Origin: CAZDVK01 sp964508915 | GTDB taxonomy: Bacteria; Pseudomonadota; Alphaproteobacteria; Paracaedibacterales; CAIULA01 | Reading direction: 5' to 3' | DNA length: 64,000 nucleotides | Assembly: GCA_964508915.1 (NCBI GenBank) | Contig: CAZDVK010000002.1 | Span: forward strand, 1-64,000 | In this document: piece by piece, positions 8,907 through 19,400 of the stretch | How the letters are laid out: each line of letters begins with the position of its first letter | How positions within the stretch are numbered: the first letter of the stretch is position 1 | Notes under the pieces: generated by a model | What the model was told of the DNA's origin: nothing | The model's input: the letters and a program-made list of their open reading frames with translations, nothing else | Database searches by the model: none | Translations under genes and position numbers: made by a program

Positions 8907-9443
8907 TTATGCTTTGTCCACTTGACTAAATTCAAGTTCAACAGGCGTTGGACGCCCAAAAATCATAACAGAAACTTTTAAACGACCTTTTTCTTGTTCA
9001 ACTTCTTCTACAATGCCAGTAAACGATGTAAAAGGGCCATCATTCACGCGAACCTGCTCACCAATTTCATAGCTAACAGAATGGCGGGGCTTTTCAACAG
9101 AATCTTTCACCTGTTTTAAAATTCGCCCAACTTCACCTTCGCTAATAGGTGTTGGTTTTCCTTTGGCACCTAAAAAACTGGAAACGCGGGGGATGTTTGT
9201 AACCAAATGCCATGTTTCATCTGTTAGCTGCATTTTTACAAGGACGTAGCCCGGAAAGTATTGCTTTTCCGTATTAACCTTGTTTCCGCGGCGAATTTCA
9301 ACAACTTCCTCAGAGGGAACAAGCACATCTTCAAAACGATCAGCTAAACCTTTACGTTCTGCTTGTTCTAAAATAGACTGGCGCACTTTTTTTTCAAAAC
9401 CCGCGTAAACATTCACCACATACCACTTTGCCGTGCGTATCAT
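8907..9443 (-). CDS. nusG: transcription termination/antitermination factor NusG
   Basis: Binds RNA polymerase and the ribosome or Rho, controlling pausing and termination. The 178 residues are standard. The NGN domain begins KWYVVNVYAGFEKKV, and its mid part PGYVLVKMQL binds polymerase in the family. The C-terminal KOW domain starts with GEQVRVNDGPF. It lies 21 bp downstream of secE, the universal arrangement. Confidence 0.98.
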   Translation of the reverse strand: MIRTAKWYVVNVYAGFEKKVRQSILEQAERKGLADRFEDVLVPSEEVVEIRRGNKVNTEKQYFPGYVLVKMQLTDETWHLVTNIPRVSSFLGAKGKPTPISEGEVGRILKQVKDSVEKPRHSVSYEIGEQVRVNDGPFTSFTGIVEEVEQEKGRLKVSVMIFGRPTPVELEFSQVDKA

Positions 9444-9464
9444 TTTCTATAATTCCTTCGTTCC

Positions 9465-9671
9465 TTAAGAGCCAATAACCAAATGAAGTAAGCGATAAAT
9501 AACTTGATCAACAATCAAAAAATAAATGGCCGCGATGACAGCGAAAACGAAAACAAAGGTTGTGGTAAGCCGTGTCTCACGGGCTGTGGGCCACGTAACT
9601 TTTTTTGCTTCTTCTTTAACTTCCGATGTGAACTGAGAAGCTTTCTGAAACACATTTCCTTTTGCTTCCAC
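9465..9671 (-). CDS. secE: preprotein translocase subunit SecE
   Basis: Small essential membrane subunit of the SecYEG channel that clamps SecY. The 68 residues fit the single-span form found outside enterobacteria. A cytoplasmic amphipathic helix with EVKEEAKKVTWPTARET leads to one transmembrane helix (TTFVFVFAVIAAIYFLIVDQ). It lies between tRNA-Trp and nusG, as in many bacteria. The channel is presumably the exit route for the exported orphan proteins in this window. Confidence 0.97.
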   Translation of the reverse strand: MEAKGNVFQKASQFTSEVKEEAKKVTWPTARETRLTTTFVFVFAVIAAIYFLIVDQVIYRLLHLVIGS

Positions 9672-9700
9672 AATAACGTCCTTTCTTTACTTGCGCTTAT

Positions 9701-9777
9701 TGGCAGGAGTGGAGGGTCTCGAACCCCCAACCTTCGGTTTTGGAGACCGACGCTCTAGCCAATTGAGCTACACTCCT
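9701..9777 (-). tRNA. trnW: tRNA-Trp (CCA)
   Basis: The minus strand folds into a full cloverleaf: 7-bp acceptor AGGAGTG/CACTCCT, anticodon stem TCGGT/ACCGA with loop CTCCAAA giving anticodon CCA, and T-arm GGGGGTTCGAGACCC. CCA is encoded. It heads the secE-nusG operon and is probably co-transcribed with it. Confidence 0.97.
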
Positions 9778-9795
9778 AAAAAATCCATACACACC

Positions 9796-9825
9796 TTTCT
9801 AGCTTATATCCCACAGGTTTGTCTA
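9796..9825 (-). promoter_or_regulatory. candidate promoter for tRNA-Trp/secE/nusG
   Basis: On the minus strand TAGACA (9820-9825, five of six -35 bases) and TAGAAA (9796-9801) are separated by 18 bp, and the -10 box ends 19 bp before the tRNA 5' end. The -10 match is only moderate; TATAAG nearby is an alternative. Confidence 0.35.
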
Positions 9826-9881
9826 GAATAAATGGGGGGTTTGGCGAATTTTGTTTCAATGGGCGATGATGCAGGTTTAAT

Positions 9882-10601
9882 TCACTGTATAGTTCCGTAA
9901 ATGGCTGCAGAAACGCCTTTGGTGTAGGCCCAATATCGGTCACCATATGACCAATGCCAATATTCTGTTGGATAATTTACAAAGCCAACAGCTTCAAGGG
10001 TGCGGCTTAAAATAACGCGGTTTTTCTTCGCTTCTTTTGAAAGGAAATTGGAATCAGTTTGAGAAATGGTGCCATCTAGGTCCTCCATCCAAAGGGCGGG
10101 GTGGATTCCCATGTCAACAGCTTTTCCTTCAGCATCTACCAGGTAAACATCCACCGCTGCCCCTGTAGAATGAGGCGGCGTGTTGATTGTTCCATCTAAA
10201 TTTATAACGGGGGAAACTAACTTTGTTGTTTCATTAAAAATGCTGTCGTGAGGCCAGTTTGGATGCAAAAATTTTACTTGGTGGTAACGGTTATCAAATA
10301 ATTGTTTTTGTAAATCTAAACTGCGATAACCTTCATAAAGGCAAAATTTTAAGCCAGGGGGTAATAACTTTTGTGCTTCCACCAGCTTTTCGTAAACAGT
10401 TTTCCGAAGCTGGGTGTAGTCTTGATTATTAGGAATTTCTGGCGATGGTCCATACAAAATTTCCTTCTGGTTTTTTAAATCGACCAAAGGTTCTTGATTT
10501 TCTTGAATGGGAATAGATAAAACCTTTGGATCAGCAATTAACGTAATGCTTTTTTCTGAACAGGCTTGGGTCATAATCATAACAATCCCTAAAATTAACA
10601 C
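9882..10601 (-). CDS. D-alanyl-D-alanine dipeptidase, VanX family
   Basis: Zinc dipeptidase predicted to hydrolyse D-Ala-D-Ala in the periplasm, as in DdpX-type peptidoglycan recycling. The 239 residues include a hydrophobic N-terminus with a possible but imperfect lipobox (TQAC, Cys14). Family residues are visible: Arg93 in EGYR, the ligands His144 and Asp151 in HSTGAAVD, and Glu213 with His216 in EYWHW. A GTG start is used. No vanH or vanA neighbour is present, so resistance is unlikely and a housekeeping or nutritional role is more probable. The family call is firm; the exact substrate is inferred. Confidence 0.88.
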   Translation of the reverse strand: MLILGIVMIMTQACSEKSITLIADPKVLSIPIQENQEPLVDLKNQKEILYGPSPEIPNNQDYTQLRKTVYEKLVEAQKLLPPGLKFCLYEGYRSLDLQKQLFDNRYHQVKFLHPNWPHDSIFNETTKLVSPVINLDGTINTPPHSTGAAVDVYLVDAEGKAVDMGIHPALWMEDLDGTISQTDSNFLSKEAKKNRVILSRTLEAVGFVNYPTEYWHWSYGDRYWAYTKGVSAAIYGTIQ

Positions 10602-10848
10602 CGTTCGAAACGTTGGTTTTTAGATTATATCAGGTCTTAGGTTTCTATAATTTCCTAGTTTAATAAGTTGTACATTGGCCAAGCATTTAATGTCAATTCG
10701 CCGTGTAAGCAAGGTTTAGAAATGGAATTTTTTCTGAATTGCTGTCCGAAGACGATTATCGTGGCAATTTATTGGTTGTATGATAAATATTAACTTTATA
10801 TTAAGGTGAATTCGTTTATAAGTTAAAAAAACTATATTGGTTTAAAAA

Positions 10849-13800
10849 ATGAAAAGAATTTGGGTTTTTCTAGTTATCTGTGTCTTTTGGGGCGAAGGTG
10901 GGTACGCAACCGCATCAGATCAGAGAGCTTTATTGACGATGCTTGAAAGCGACACGCCTGAGCAAGTTTTTGAAAATTATGCTGGCACAGGCAGATCTAT
11001 TATTCATAAGTTCTATGATATGTTGCAGGATAAAGCTTGCCAGCTTTTTGCGGAAAAATTTGCAACGGGTGAATTAAAGGAGCGGTTTCTTCAAGAAATA
11101 GCCCCCAAACTTTTAGATGTTATGACACTCAAAATGAACCGTTTTAACAGAAATGCTTGGCTTCCCATCTTTCAGGCATTCGCACCCGATATTTTCTTTG
11201 TTCCGATCTCTAAGAAAAGTCAGGATGGCGAAAGGGAATATTTTGTGCCATTTTATTGGCGGTTGAGTTCACTTCTTGGAGATGGGGTAAAAGAACATCT
11301 AGAACCTCTTTTGGAAGAGCACGTCTATGGGCCGCTTCCCTTAAGAAAAGCATTAAAATCATATAAACCCATTCCTGATGGTACTGATTTTTCTGCGCCA
11401 TTACCATGGGATGTTTATGCAGTTTTGGGGGATTATTACGGTGGTTTGGGGGCAACCCAGTACAGTGCAAAGCAAGACTTCTTAAAAAACGTAGCCCCAA
11501 AAATTTTAAAAACAATTTTAGAACAAGAAGGGGGCGGCCTAACCGCATGGCAAGGTATGATTCAGGCATTCCCAGACCTTTTGGAAGTAAAGCCAGAAGG
11601 TTATGGTATACCCTTTGTTTTGTGCCCAGCTATTGGCGATCAATTTTCGGAGTTAGCAGCAAACCATTTTAAATACAAGCATGTTCAAAAAAATTTGATT
11701 TTTTCCCCAGAAAAATTGTTTGAGGTTGAAAAGAAAGATTTAAAAGGTCTGTTCCCAGCATGGGTTTATGACGTTGCTTTTGTTCATTTTTTAACCCCTG
11801 GGAATGCAAATCAAGAAAGGTTTATGAATGAGGTTGCACCTTACCTTTTACATGAAATTTCTTATGCCAAACCGGGGGATTTGCAAGAAACTTTGAAAGG
11901 CTTGATTGAGAGATTTCCACAGGTTCTTTTAATTTCACCCCGGTTGGCGTATTTGGATTATCAAAAACCTTTGTATTTATGTGTAGACAAAAGTTTGAAG
12001 GAATTTGTCATACCTTTTATGGGAAGTGATCCCATACGCACCATTCTTTTAGAAGAAAGTGATGGTCGGCGTATTTTGCAAAAGTTAAAAGTATTAGTAC
12101 CTTCAGGTATTTTTAATACGCCTTTACCACAAGATGTCTACAAGGCATTAGGGGAAGTATTTAAATCGGGTAGCGCTTTAAATGAAGATTTTAGAAAAGA
12201 AATTGTCCCCCATTTATTGCGTGGGATTGTTGAGCATGGTCAAGAAAATCCAGGTGCATGGTTGCCTTTAATAGCCCGCTATCCAGAACTTTTAGAAGAA
12301 ATACCCACTGGCATAGATGCGCCCTTTTATGTGGCCTACCATGTAAAAGACCATATAAGGGTAGTTGCTGAAAAACGTTTTGAGAATAATCAGCTCAAAA
12401 AAGCTTTGTTTGAAGGGCCAGAGCATGTTTTGGCGTTAGATCTAGATCCAAGGTCAGTGTTTACAAGTGCTCGTTTAAAGGGGCCTTTTGATGATGTCTT
12501 GGAACGTGCTTCCTACGGTGCTTTAGGTGTTATGTTTAAAAATGGTCCCTTTGAAAGACGGTTTTTAAAAACTATTGCCCCACGGCTTTTAAGAACTATC
12601 TCGTGGAATCTTGAAAAAGAAGCTGACTTCATCAAATGGCGTATCCTTTTTGACAAAATGCCAAAGCTTCTATTTGTGGTACCAGAAGGGGCATTGCTGC
12701 CTTTTTACTTAAAGAGATTTTATAGTAATGCGTGGCGTACTGTTTCGGTAAGTGCAAGAAAGTTTGTGTCAGAAAGTCTTGATGGCGATGATGAAGCAAA
12801 AGAACTTTTTGATCTTTTTAATGGACCAGGCGGTTTTTATGAAGTATTTGACCCTTTTAATGCTAAGAAAAAGGAGCACCCTCAAAGGGCAGCATTACTA
12901 ACAAGAATTTTGGAGACTCCTGATTTCTTCACACCCCTTGTGCAAAATTTATTTTTGCGTTTTGTGATTGATGTAAGGATGGAAGATTCTAGCTATTCTG
13001 AAATGGTTAGTAATTTAGGAAGGCAATTTTTAACCCCTCTTTTTGATAGATATCATGCTCTAAGAAGTCAATTCTTACATAGTCCTTATTCGTTAAGTGA
13101 TTTTGAGTACTTATTTGCAGAAGAACGTTCACAGCGTTTTCGCGCTATGTTGGCAGCACCCAGAGGCCCAGCGGATCTGGATGCTGTAATTTCAAAACTT
13201 CACGAACAGTTTGGTGCTGTGTCGCCTTTTTGTCAAAAACCCCAATTTGTTGAAAAAGGGTTTGAACATTTTTATGAAACGACAGAAAACAGCCTAAGTT
13301 ACAGAAAAAGTCATACTTTAAAAGTTCGTCAATTCACAGACTATTATCGGTTAGACTATGCCCATGCAACACGTCAAACAGATGTAACACCAGGTCTTTG
13401 GGATTGGCTGTATGCAAACCCTTATTTTCAACACACAGACACAGATCATGCCGCTGCAGCCTTTTGGGTTGGGTGGGAACTAGATGAGGGTAGGGGCGGT
13501 GTTTTAGCATGCCCTATGATAGATTCATTGGTTGAGCGTGAGGATGCCTTCAGGGGTGCCGCTTCTATGTCTGCCTCTTCTGCCAATGCATTACGAGCTG
13601 TGGAAACATTAGGTCGTGCCAACGTATTGGCTCATGAGCTGGATCTTGACTTGGCACCATCGGGTGGTGATGCCAAACGGGTTGTCTCAACCCGGGCTTT
13701 AGGCATTTTAAAGGGCGCAGACTATGGTATTAGCCCCCAACCTGCCACATTTGATGAATTTAAACGTATTCGCCAGGTGCTGGATAACATTCTTCGTGTG

Positions 13801-14010
13801 CAGGGTGACTTTGCTTTGGGTATGCTTGGGGCAGGTCTTGATTGGGACAATAAGTCTTTAGAAAGCACCCACCAACAAAACTTGTATTTGTTGGCAGCCC
13901 ATGACTATGCAGATATGACAGGTGGAATATTTGACGTGCCAGAGCCCGCTGTTCAACAATGGCATGCGATGAGGAAAGCATTCCCCGAAGCATTCTCCAT
14001 CGATGATTAG
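10849..14010 (+). CDS. exported orphan protein with five degenerate repeats
   Basis: I do not recognise a family. The 1053 residues start with a signal peptide (hydrophobic 4-14, cleavage likely near YATAS, 19-23). About 80-600 holds five degenerate units spaced 114-134 residues, each with the core F..x(I/V)(A/V)P.LL at 80, 211, 325, 448 and 582. Most cores are followed 25-35 residues later by a W...I..FP.LL..P element. The last 350 residues are different and include an Ala/Ser-rich section near 890-920. It stands alone between the divergent dipeptidase gene and parC. The repeats suggest a helical solenoid scaffold; that is inference. Confidence 0.75.
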   Translation: MKRIWVFLVICVFWGEGGYATASDQRALLTMLESDTPEQVFENYAGTGRSIIHKFYDMLQDKACQLFAEKFATGELKERFLQEIAPKLLDVMTLKMNRFNRNAWLPIFQAFAPDIFFVPISKKSQDGEREYFVPFYWRLSSLLGDGVKEHLEPLLEEHVYGPLPLRKALKSYKPIPDGTDFSAPLPWDVYAVLGDYYGGLGATQYSAKQDFLKNVAPKILKTILEQEGGGLTAWQGMIQAFPDLLEVKPEGYGIPFVLCPAIGDQFSELAANHFKYKHVQKNLIFSPEKLFEVEKKDLKGLFPAWVYDVAFVHFLTPGNANQERFMNEVAPYLLHEISYAKPGDLQETLKGLIERFPQVLLISPRLAYLDYQKPLYLCVDKSLKEFVIPFMGSDPIRTILLEESDGRRILQKLKVLVPSGIFNTPLPQDVYKALGEVFKSGSALNEDFRKEIVPHLLRGIVEHGQENPGAWLPLIARYPELLEEIPTGIDAPFYVAYHVKDHIRVVAEKRFENNQLKKALFEGPEHVLALDLDPRSVFTSARLKGPFDDVLERASYGALGVMFKNGPFERRFLKTIAPRLLRTISWNLEKEADFIKWRILFDKMPKLLFVVPEGALLPFYLKRFYSNAWRTVSVSARKFVSESLDGDDEAKELFDLFNGPGGFYEVFDPFNAKKKEHPQRAALLTRILETPDFFTPLVQNLFLRFVIDVRMEDSSYSEMVSNLGRQFLTPLFDRYHALRSQFLHSPYSLSDFEYLFAEERSQRFRAMLAAPRGPADLDAVISKLHEQFGAVSPFCQKPQFVEKGFEHFYETTENSLSYRKSHTLKVRQFTDYYRLDYAHATRQTDVTPGLWDWLYANPYFQHTDTDHAAAAFWVGWELDEGRGGVLACPMIDSLVEREDAFRGAASMSASSANALRAVETLGRANVLAHELDLDLAPSGGDAKRVVSTRALGILKGADYGISPQPATFDEFKRIRQVLDNILRVQGDFALGMLGAGLDWDNKSLESTHQQNLYLLAAHDYADMTGGIFDVPEPAVQQWHAMRKAFPEAFSIDD

Positions 14011-14167
14011 TAGTTATTTTAATTTATGACTAATGTTTTCTTTGTAATACAACGATGACGCAGTCCGGCTAAAATATTTTATAAAAATAATTGTCAGTCT
14101 TTCCTTGTTAAATCTGGCCAATTTATTATGATGCAAGTTAAGAAAAAATAATTATGGTTAAAATCAG

Positions 14168-16396
14168 GTGTCATCGCAGGTAAAAGAAGGTGAATCTATC
14201 CAAAACGTAGATTTCGATAAAGCGTTGGGTGATCGATACCTAGCATATGCCTTATCAACCATTATGTCGCGGTCACTGCCTGACGTGCGGGATGGTCTGA
14301 AGCCTGTTCACAGGCGCCTTATTTATGCCATGCAGCAACTGCACCTGAACCCCAATTCAGGTTTTAAGAAATGCGCCCGCGTGGTGGGTGATGTGATGGG
14401 TAAATTCCACCCCCATGGTGATGCGGCTATTTACGGTGCTATGGTGCGTTTGGCGCAAGATTTTTCGGTGCGCTACCCTTTAATTGATGGGCAGGGAAAT
14501 TTTGGAAATATTGATGGCGACGGTGCAGCTGCCATGCGCTATACAGAAGCCCGCCTGAGTGATGCTGCCGTTAGTTTGATGGAGGGGTTAACCGAAAACG
14601 CCGTAGATTTTCGCCCAACCTATGATAATGAAGGGGAAGAACCCATTGTTTTCCCAGCTACCTTTCCAAACTTATTAGCCAACGGTGCATCGGGTATTGC
14701 AGTGGGTATGGCCACATCTATTCCTCCCCATAATTTAGATGACCTGTGCGAAGCCTTGATACACCTGATTGATCATCCAGATGCAACGATAGAAGATTTG
14801 ACCAACTTAGTGCCGGGCCCCGATTTTCCAACGGGTGGTATTTTAGTAGAATCCCGTGACAATATTTTAAAAGCCTATGAAACAGGGCGGGGCAGTTTTC
14901 GCCTGCGCGCGAAATGGCAGGTAGAGGAATTAAAAGGTGGCCTTTACCGCATTATGGTGACAGAAATTCCTTATCAAGTCGAAAAATCCAGGCTGATAGA
15001 AAAAATTGCCACGTTGTTAGGTGATAAAAAACTACCCCTGTTAGATGACGTGCAAGATGAATCCGCCGATGATATTCGCCTGATTTTAGTTCCTAAAAAC
15101 CGAAATGTGGACCCGCAGGTATTGATGGAGTCTTTATTTCGGTTAACAGACTTGGATGTGCGTATTCCCCTTAACATGAATGTGTTAGACCACAATAATG
15201 TGCCTAAGGTTATGTCGTTAAAGGAGGTGTTGCAGGCCTTTTTGCAGCACCGGCTGGTGGTTTTAACCCGGCGCACAGAACATAGGTTGGCGCAAATTTC
15301 CAACCGGTTGGAAATTTTATCAGGCTATTTAATTGCGTATTTGAATTTGGACGAAGTTATTCGCATTATTCGTGACGAAGATAACCCGAAAGAGGTTATG
15401 ATGCAGCGTTTTAACCTGACTGATAATCAGGTGGAAGCTATTTTGAATATGCGCCTTCGGGCCCTTCGGAAACTGCAAGAAATTGAAATTCGTCAAGAGC
15501 ACGATGGCCTGTTGAAAGAGCAAGAAGACCTACAAGGTCTGCTGGATAACCCAAAAAAGCAATGGAAAACCATACAGAAAGATTTTGTGGGCATTCAAAA
15601 AAAGTTTGGAAAAAATACAGTCCTTGGTAAACGCCGCACAGAAATGGCCGATGCGCCCGCTGCCATTGATTTACCAGATTTTAATGCCATTGAAAAAGAA
15701 GATGTAACAGTTATTTGTTCTGATAAAAATTGGGTGCGCACCATAAAAGGCCATAATGCCCAAGACATAAAATATAAAGAAGGCGATCAAGAACGGTTTG
15801 TTTTCAATGCCCAAACAACGGATAAGGTTGTTTTTGTGGCATCCAGCGGGCGGTTTTACACGCTTGGGGCTGATAAGTTGCCGCGCACCCGGGGCCCGGG
15901 GGAACCCTTGCGACTATTGGTGGATTTACCGAATGTGGATGATATTGTTCATGTGCTGATCATAAGCCCCGAACACATGGCGGAAAAATTTTTACTGGTG
16001 ACAACCGATGCCAAAGGTTTTTTGGTGGAAGCCAAAGACGTATTAGCCCAAACGAAGGGCGGCCGCCAGGTTCTTGTGACGGGCGATCAACAAAAAGTAT
16101 TCGCTTGTTTGTCGCTGACCGGTGATCATGTGGCCATTATTGGGGAAAATCGGAAATTATTGATTTTTCCAGTGGCTGACATTCCAACCCTTTCTAAGGG
16201 CAAGGGGGTTACCCTGCAGAAATATAAAGATGGCGGAGTTTCTGATGTGACCTTATTGGTAGCGGAGGGACTTTCCTATACCCGCGCCGGCAAGATAACG
16301 ACCATAACCGACATTCGCCCCTGGCTTGGAAAACGCGCTGCCGCTGGTCGTCTGGCTCCCATTGGGTTTTCCAGAAACAACAAATTTGGGGGGTGA
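14168..16396 (+). CDS. parC: DNA topoisomerase IV subunit A
   Basis: Catalytic cleavage subunit of topoisomerase IV, which with ParE decatenates daughter chromosomes. The 742 residues match alphaproteobacterial ParC and are shorter than GyrA. The N-terminal core has SRSLPDVRDGLKPVHRRL and the catalytic Tyr at about 125 in AMRYTEARL. The C-terminal part is a short beta-pinwheel lacking the GyrA box (QRRGGKG), which favours ParC over GyrA. The GTG start at 14168 is the first in-frame start; a nearby ATG at 14154 is in another frame. parE is not in this window. Confidence 0.93.
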   Translation: MSSQVKEGESIQNVDFDKALGDRYLAYALSTIMSRSLPDVRDGLKPVHRRLIYAMQQLHLNPNSGFKKCARVVGDVMGKFHPHGDAAIYGAMVRLAQDFSVRYPLIDGQGNFGNIDGDGAAAMRYTEARLSDAAVSLMEGLTENAVDFRPTYDNEGEEPIVFPATFPNLLANGASGIAVGMATSIPPHNLDDLCEALIHLIDHPDATIEDLTNLVPGPDFPTGGILVESRDNILKAYETGRGSFRLRAKWQVEELKGGLYRIMVTEIPYQVEKSRLIEKIATLLGDKKLPLLDDVQDESADDIRLILVPKNRNVDPQVLMESLFRLTDLDVRIPLNMNVLDHNNVPKVMSLKEVLQAFLQHRLVVLTRRTEHRLAQISNRLEILSGYLIAYLNLDEVIRIIRDEDNPKEVMMQRFNLTDNQVEAILNMRLRALRKLQEIEIRQEHDGLLKEQEDLQGLLDNPKKQWKTIQKDFVGIQKKFGKNTVLGKRRTEMADAPAAIDLPDFNAIEKEDVTVICSDKNWVRTIKGHNAQDIKYKEGDQERFVFNAQTTDKVVFVASSGRFYTLGADKLPRTRGPGEPLRLLVDLPNVDDIVHVLIISPEHMAEKFLLVTTDAKGFLVEAKDVLAQTKGGRQVLVTGDQQKVFACLSLTGDHVAIIGENRKLLIFPVADIPTLSKGKGVTLQKYKDGGVSDVTLLVAEGLSYTRAGKITTITDIRPWLGKRAAAGRLAPIGFSRNNKFGG

Positions 16397-16406
16397 AAAG
16401 GGGCTG

Positions 16407-19400
16407 CTACCACCCACTTCTGGTGTTTCCAAGACCTACATGAGCGTTTTTGTGGCGGATAGATCGTGCTGCGCGCGTGTAATCGAATGCATCGACTAAC
16501 TTTTCAAAGTGCCTTCCATGACAATTAATAACATCTACGCGCTTTGCATCAGGTGCAACAGCAACATAATCTGTTAGGCTGTATTGTCCATCATTGCTAC
16601 TTAGGTAAATAGCTCGTTCGGGATCATAGTTCTGGTGGCTTTTCGATATCCAGGCACCAATGTTGTAGTTATTGAGAAGGGCCAGCAGATATGTATAGTC
16701 CTGCGCTCTTGTTAACCAGTCTTTGTTAGAGTTGAACTCTAGTTCTTCACTGCTCTCGCTCTTTGCTATATCACCGATTTTACCAGAATCTTTTTGGGCA
16801 AATTTTTCATGCATGCTATCCCATACAATTTGTCGGAAATCACGGATAGCATAAAATTCTTTGGTTAACCTTGCATTGATTCGTGCTGCTGCTAAAATGC
16901 GCTTTTCAGCAGCAAAAATTCCTATTTGATCAGCCACACTTTTGTTGACCCTTTCGGCAAAAGTGAATAGATCTCTTTTAAGATAGTTCTCAATAATCCA
17001 CTGTTTCTGTTTGTATGTTCTGGATTCACCAGCTCTTAAATCTATCTTCCTATCTGTAAGACCTTTTTTTATATCATCTAGTCTGGCTTTTAAAGCATCT
17101 CTTTCCCCAAAAACTGCAATAGCGAGGCCTTTAAACTCTTGTTCAGGAATTCGTGTGTAATCAACGCCATTTTCCTTAAACCACAATGCAAATTCTAGTT
17201 GATCTGGGGTTTCTTGGGGAAAGCCAGCTGCTTGTTTTTCAATGTCGACTTGACGATTAATATCTTCTAGCTCTGCGTTTATTCGTCTGATTATTTCATT
17301 GAAGTAAGCAAGTACTTGATGATCATGTTCAAAACCTTTTGTTGCTTTGACATAGTCCAGTAATCTACGTGTATCTTGCTCATCTTTTTCCTCCAGCATC
17401 ATAACGAAATCATGCGCTTTTCCAGGAATTTGGGGTAATTTCACCTCCGTTTCTGCCTGTATGCGCTCATGAACTTCACTGGTTATGGCAGGTTGGTAAC
17501 TTTTGGCAAATGCTTCTGCTTGTCTTGAATATTCAAGGCGTGCTCTTGTTATTTGGTTTTCTAATACCGTAAAGTGACGTTTTAATTCATTGACAGCTTC
17601 CTCTAAGGCCCTTATTTCATCAGTGATTCGTTGAATTTCATCGTCTGATAGTACGGCAGCGCTTTTGCTTGATCCTAAGGTAAGCCCTTTTTTGGTGGTA
17701 GGTATCTTTTTTTTCAGTTCGGTTAAGGTTTTTGTTTGGTCATCTATGTGTTTTTTTAACTTTACTGCATCTAAGAAAAAAGCTTCTTTTTGAAGCTCTG
17801 CCTCTTTTTCAGCCATAAAAGCTTCCTTTATTGCTCTGAGTTTTTTGGCGATTTTTTGACGCTCTCTCGCTTGCTGATCTTGTAAAAATTCACGTGTCAT
17901 CTCATCAGTTTTTTTAGCTATCTTTTCTTTTATAATCAGGTCTCTTGCACCTGGAGCAAGGTAAAGAGTGTATTTTTCCATCAAAGTTTTTATCCGTGCT
18001 GATGCGTTGGAAATTTGATCAGCTAGGGCGTAAACATCGTCAACATCGACATCGTCAGTTAAATTATCAACAATTTGCTGTTTTGCTTCACTTCTACTTT
18101 CAAAACCCAGACTGAAAAAACCGCATTGGTTTGCAGCGCCACCAGATGCGTAATACCGAACAAAAGTTGGGTGCTGAGTCATATTACCTGTTTCTTTATC
18201 AAAATAGGGCATCCAGAATAAAAACAGGTTTTGCTTTAAATTTTCCTGATCAATTAAAATGCGTTGGTATACGTTAATAGCAATTTGACCTTGCGATGCA
18301 CGCTGAAGATCTTCATCGATTAGTTGTGGTACATCCAGGGCTAAAAATGCAGGAAGGTTTTGTGCATGCTCACGAAGATTTGCAGAATACCTGGCCAATT
18401 TTCTTAAATTTTCTAAGGTTGATGCCGGGTTGTACAAATAATTTTGAATAGCACTAACCAAGGCAACCAAAATGGCTTGAGTTTCTGGATTTTGGTCGGT
18501 TAGATAGTCTGCAACCTTTGGGTTTCTTTTGTCTAGACCAGCCGCACTAATTTCCAGCATGCGGAATTTTTCAACTGCAGCTAAGGCCCGAACAACGGTA
18601 TTTTTGAAAGCGCCAGGTGTTAAAATAGACGTGAGATCTGTACTGGTATTTTTAAAAAATTCCATAATTTTTTCAGCAAGTAATGCTGCTTTTTCAGGAA
18701 CGACAGTCTGTTCCAGCTCTTCAGTTATGCCCTGTAGGGGTACTAAATTACCTGTTGCAGTAACAGGTGTGACAGGAAGGCCTCCAATTCTTGTCGCATA
18801 GCCAGCATCACGTTCTAATTCAACCCGTCTTTGTTCCTCAAGTTGTGCTATTTCAATGGCATGGTAAGTATGGCGGGGAGCCGCATCTTTATAATTTCTA
18901 GCGTCAACCCAATTTCTATCATCTTGCCAAGGAATAGTGTCACCACATAATTCGCTCACATATGCCTTTTCTGGTTCAGGAAATGCTTCTGATTGCTGTG
19001 ATACGGTGGCTAATAAGGCCATAACAACAGCGCCGTGACTTTTAGTCACATCATCATTCCATTGGAGTGTCATGCGCGACATCATACTTTCCAGGAATGG
19101 GTCCAATATTCCCCGTTGTCTTAAATAATCAGCTGCCTTGGTTAAGGCTTCAATCATAAGCTGCCGTTCAACAGGGTTAGCTAAATAAGTTTGGTCGCCT
19201 GTATATTTTGGCCGTATAACCCCCCCTGCACCAGCACCTGTTGCAATCATTCCAACCAGGGCTTGCGCTGCACGGGTAGCTGTTGTTTCATCATCGTATA
19301 AAGATAATTCGTGTGCCAACATATTAACAGTTTGAACACTGCGTCGAACAGGTATACCAGGGTCCGTTGCTGTTTTGCCCACAACAAATTTGTCACCAGT

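Noticed and set aside
9504..9758. Plus-strand frame across secE and tRNA-Trp
   Set aside because: It reads the antisense of secE and of the tRNA; the GGSRTPNLRF ending is the familiar false translation of a tRNA gene.
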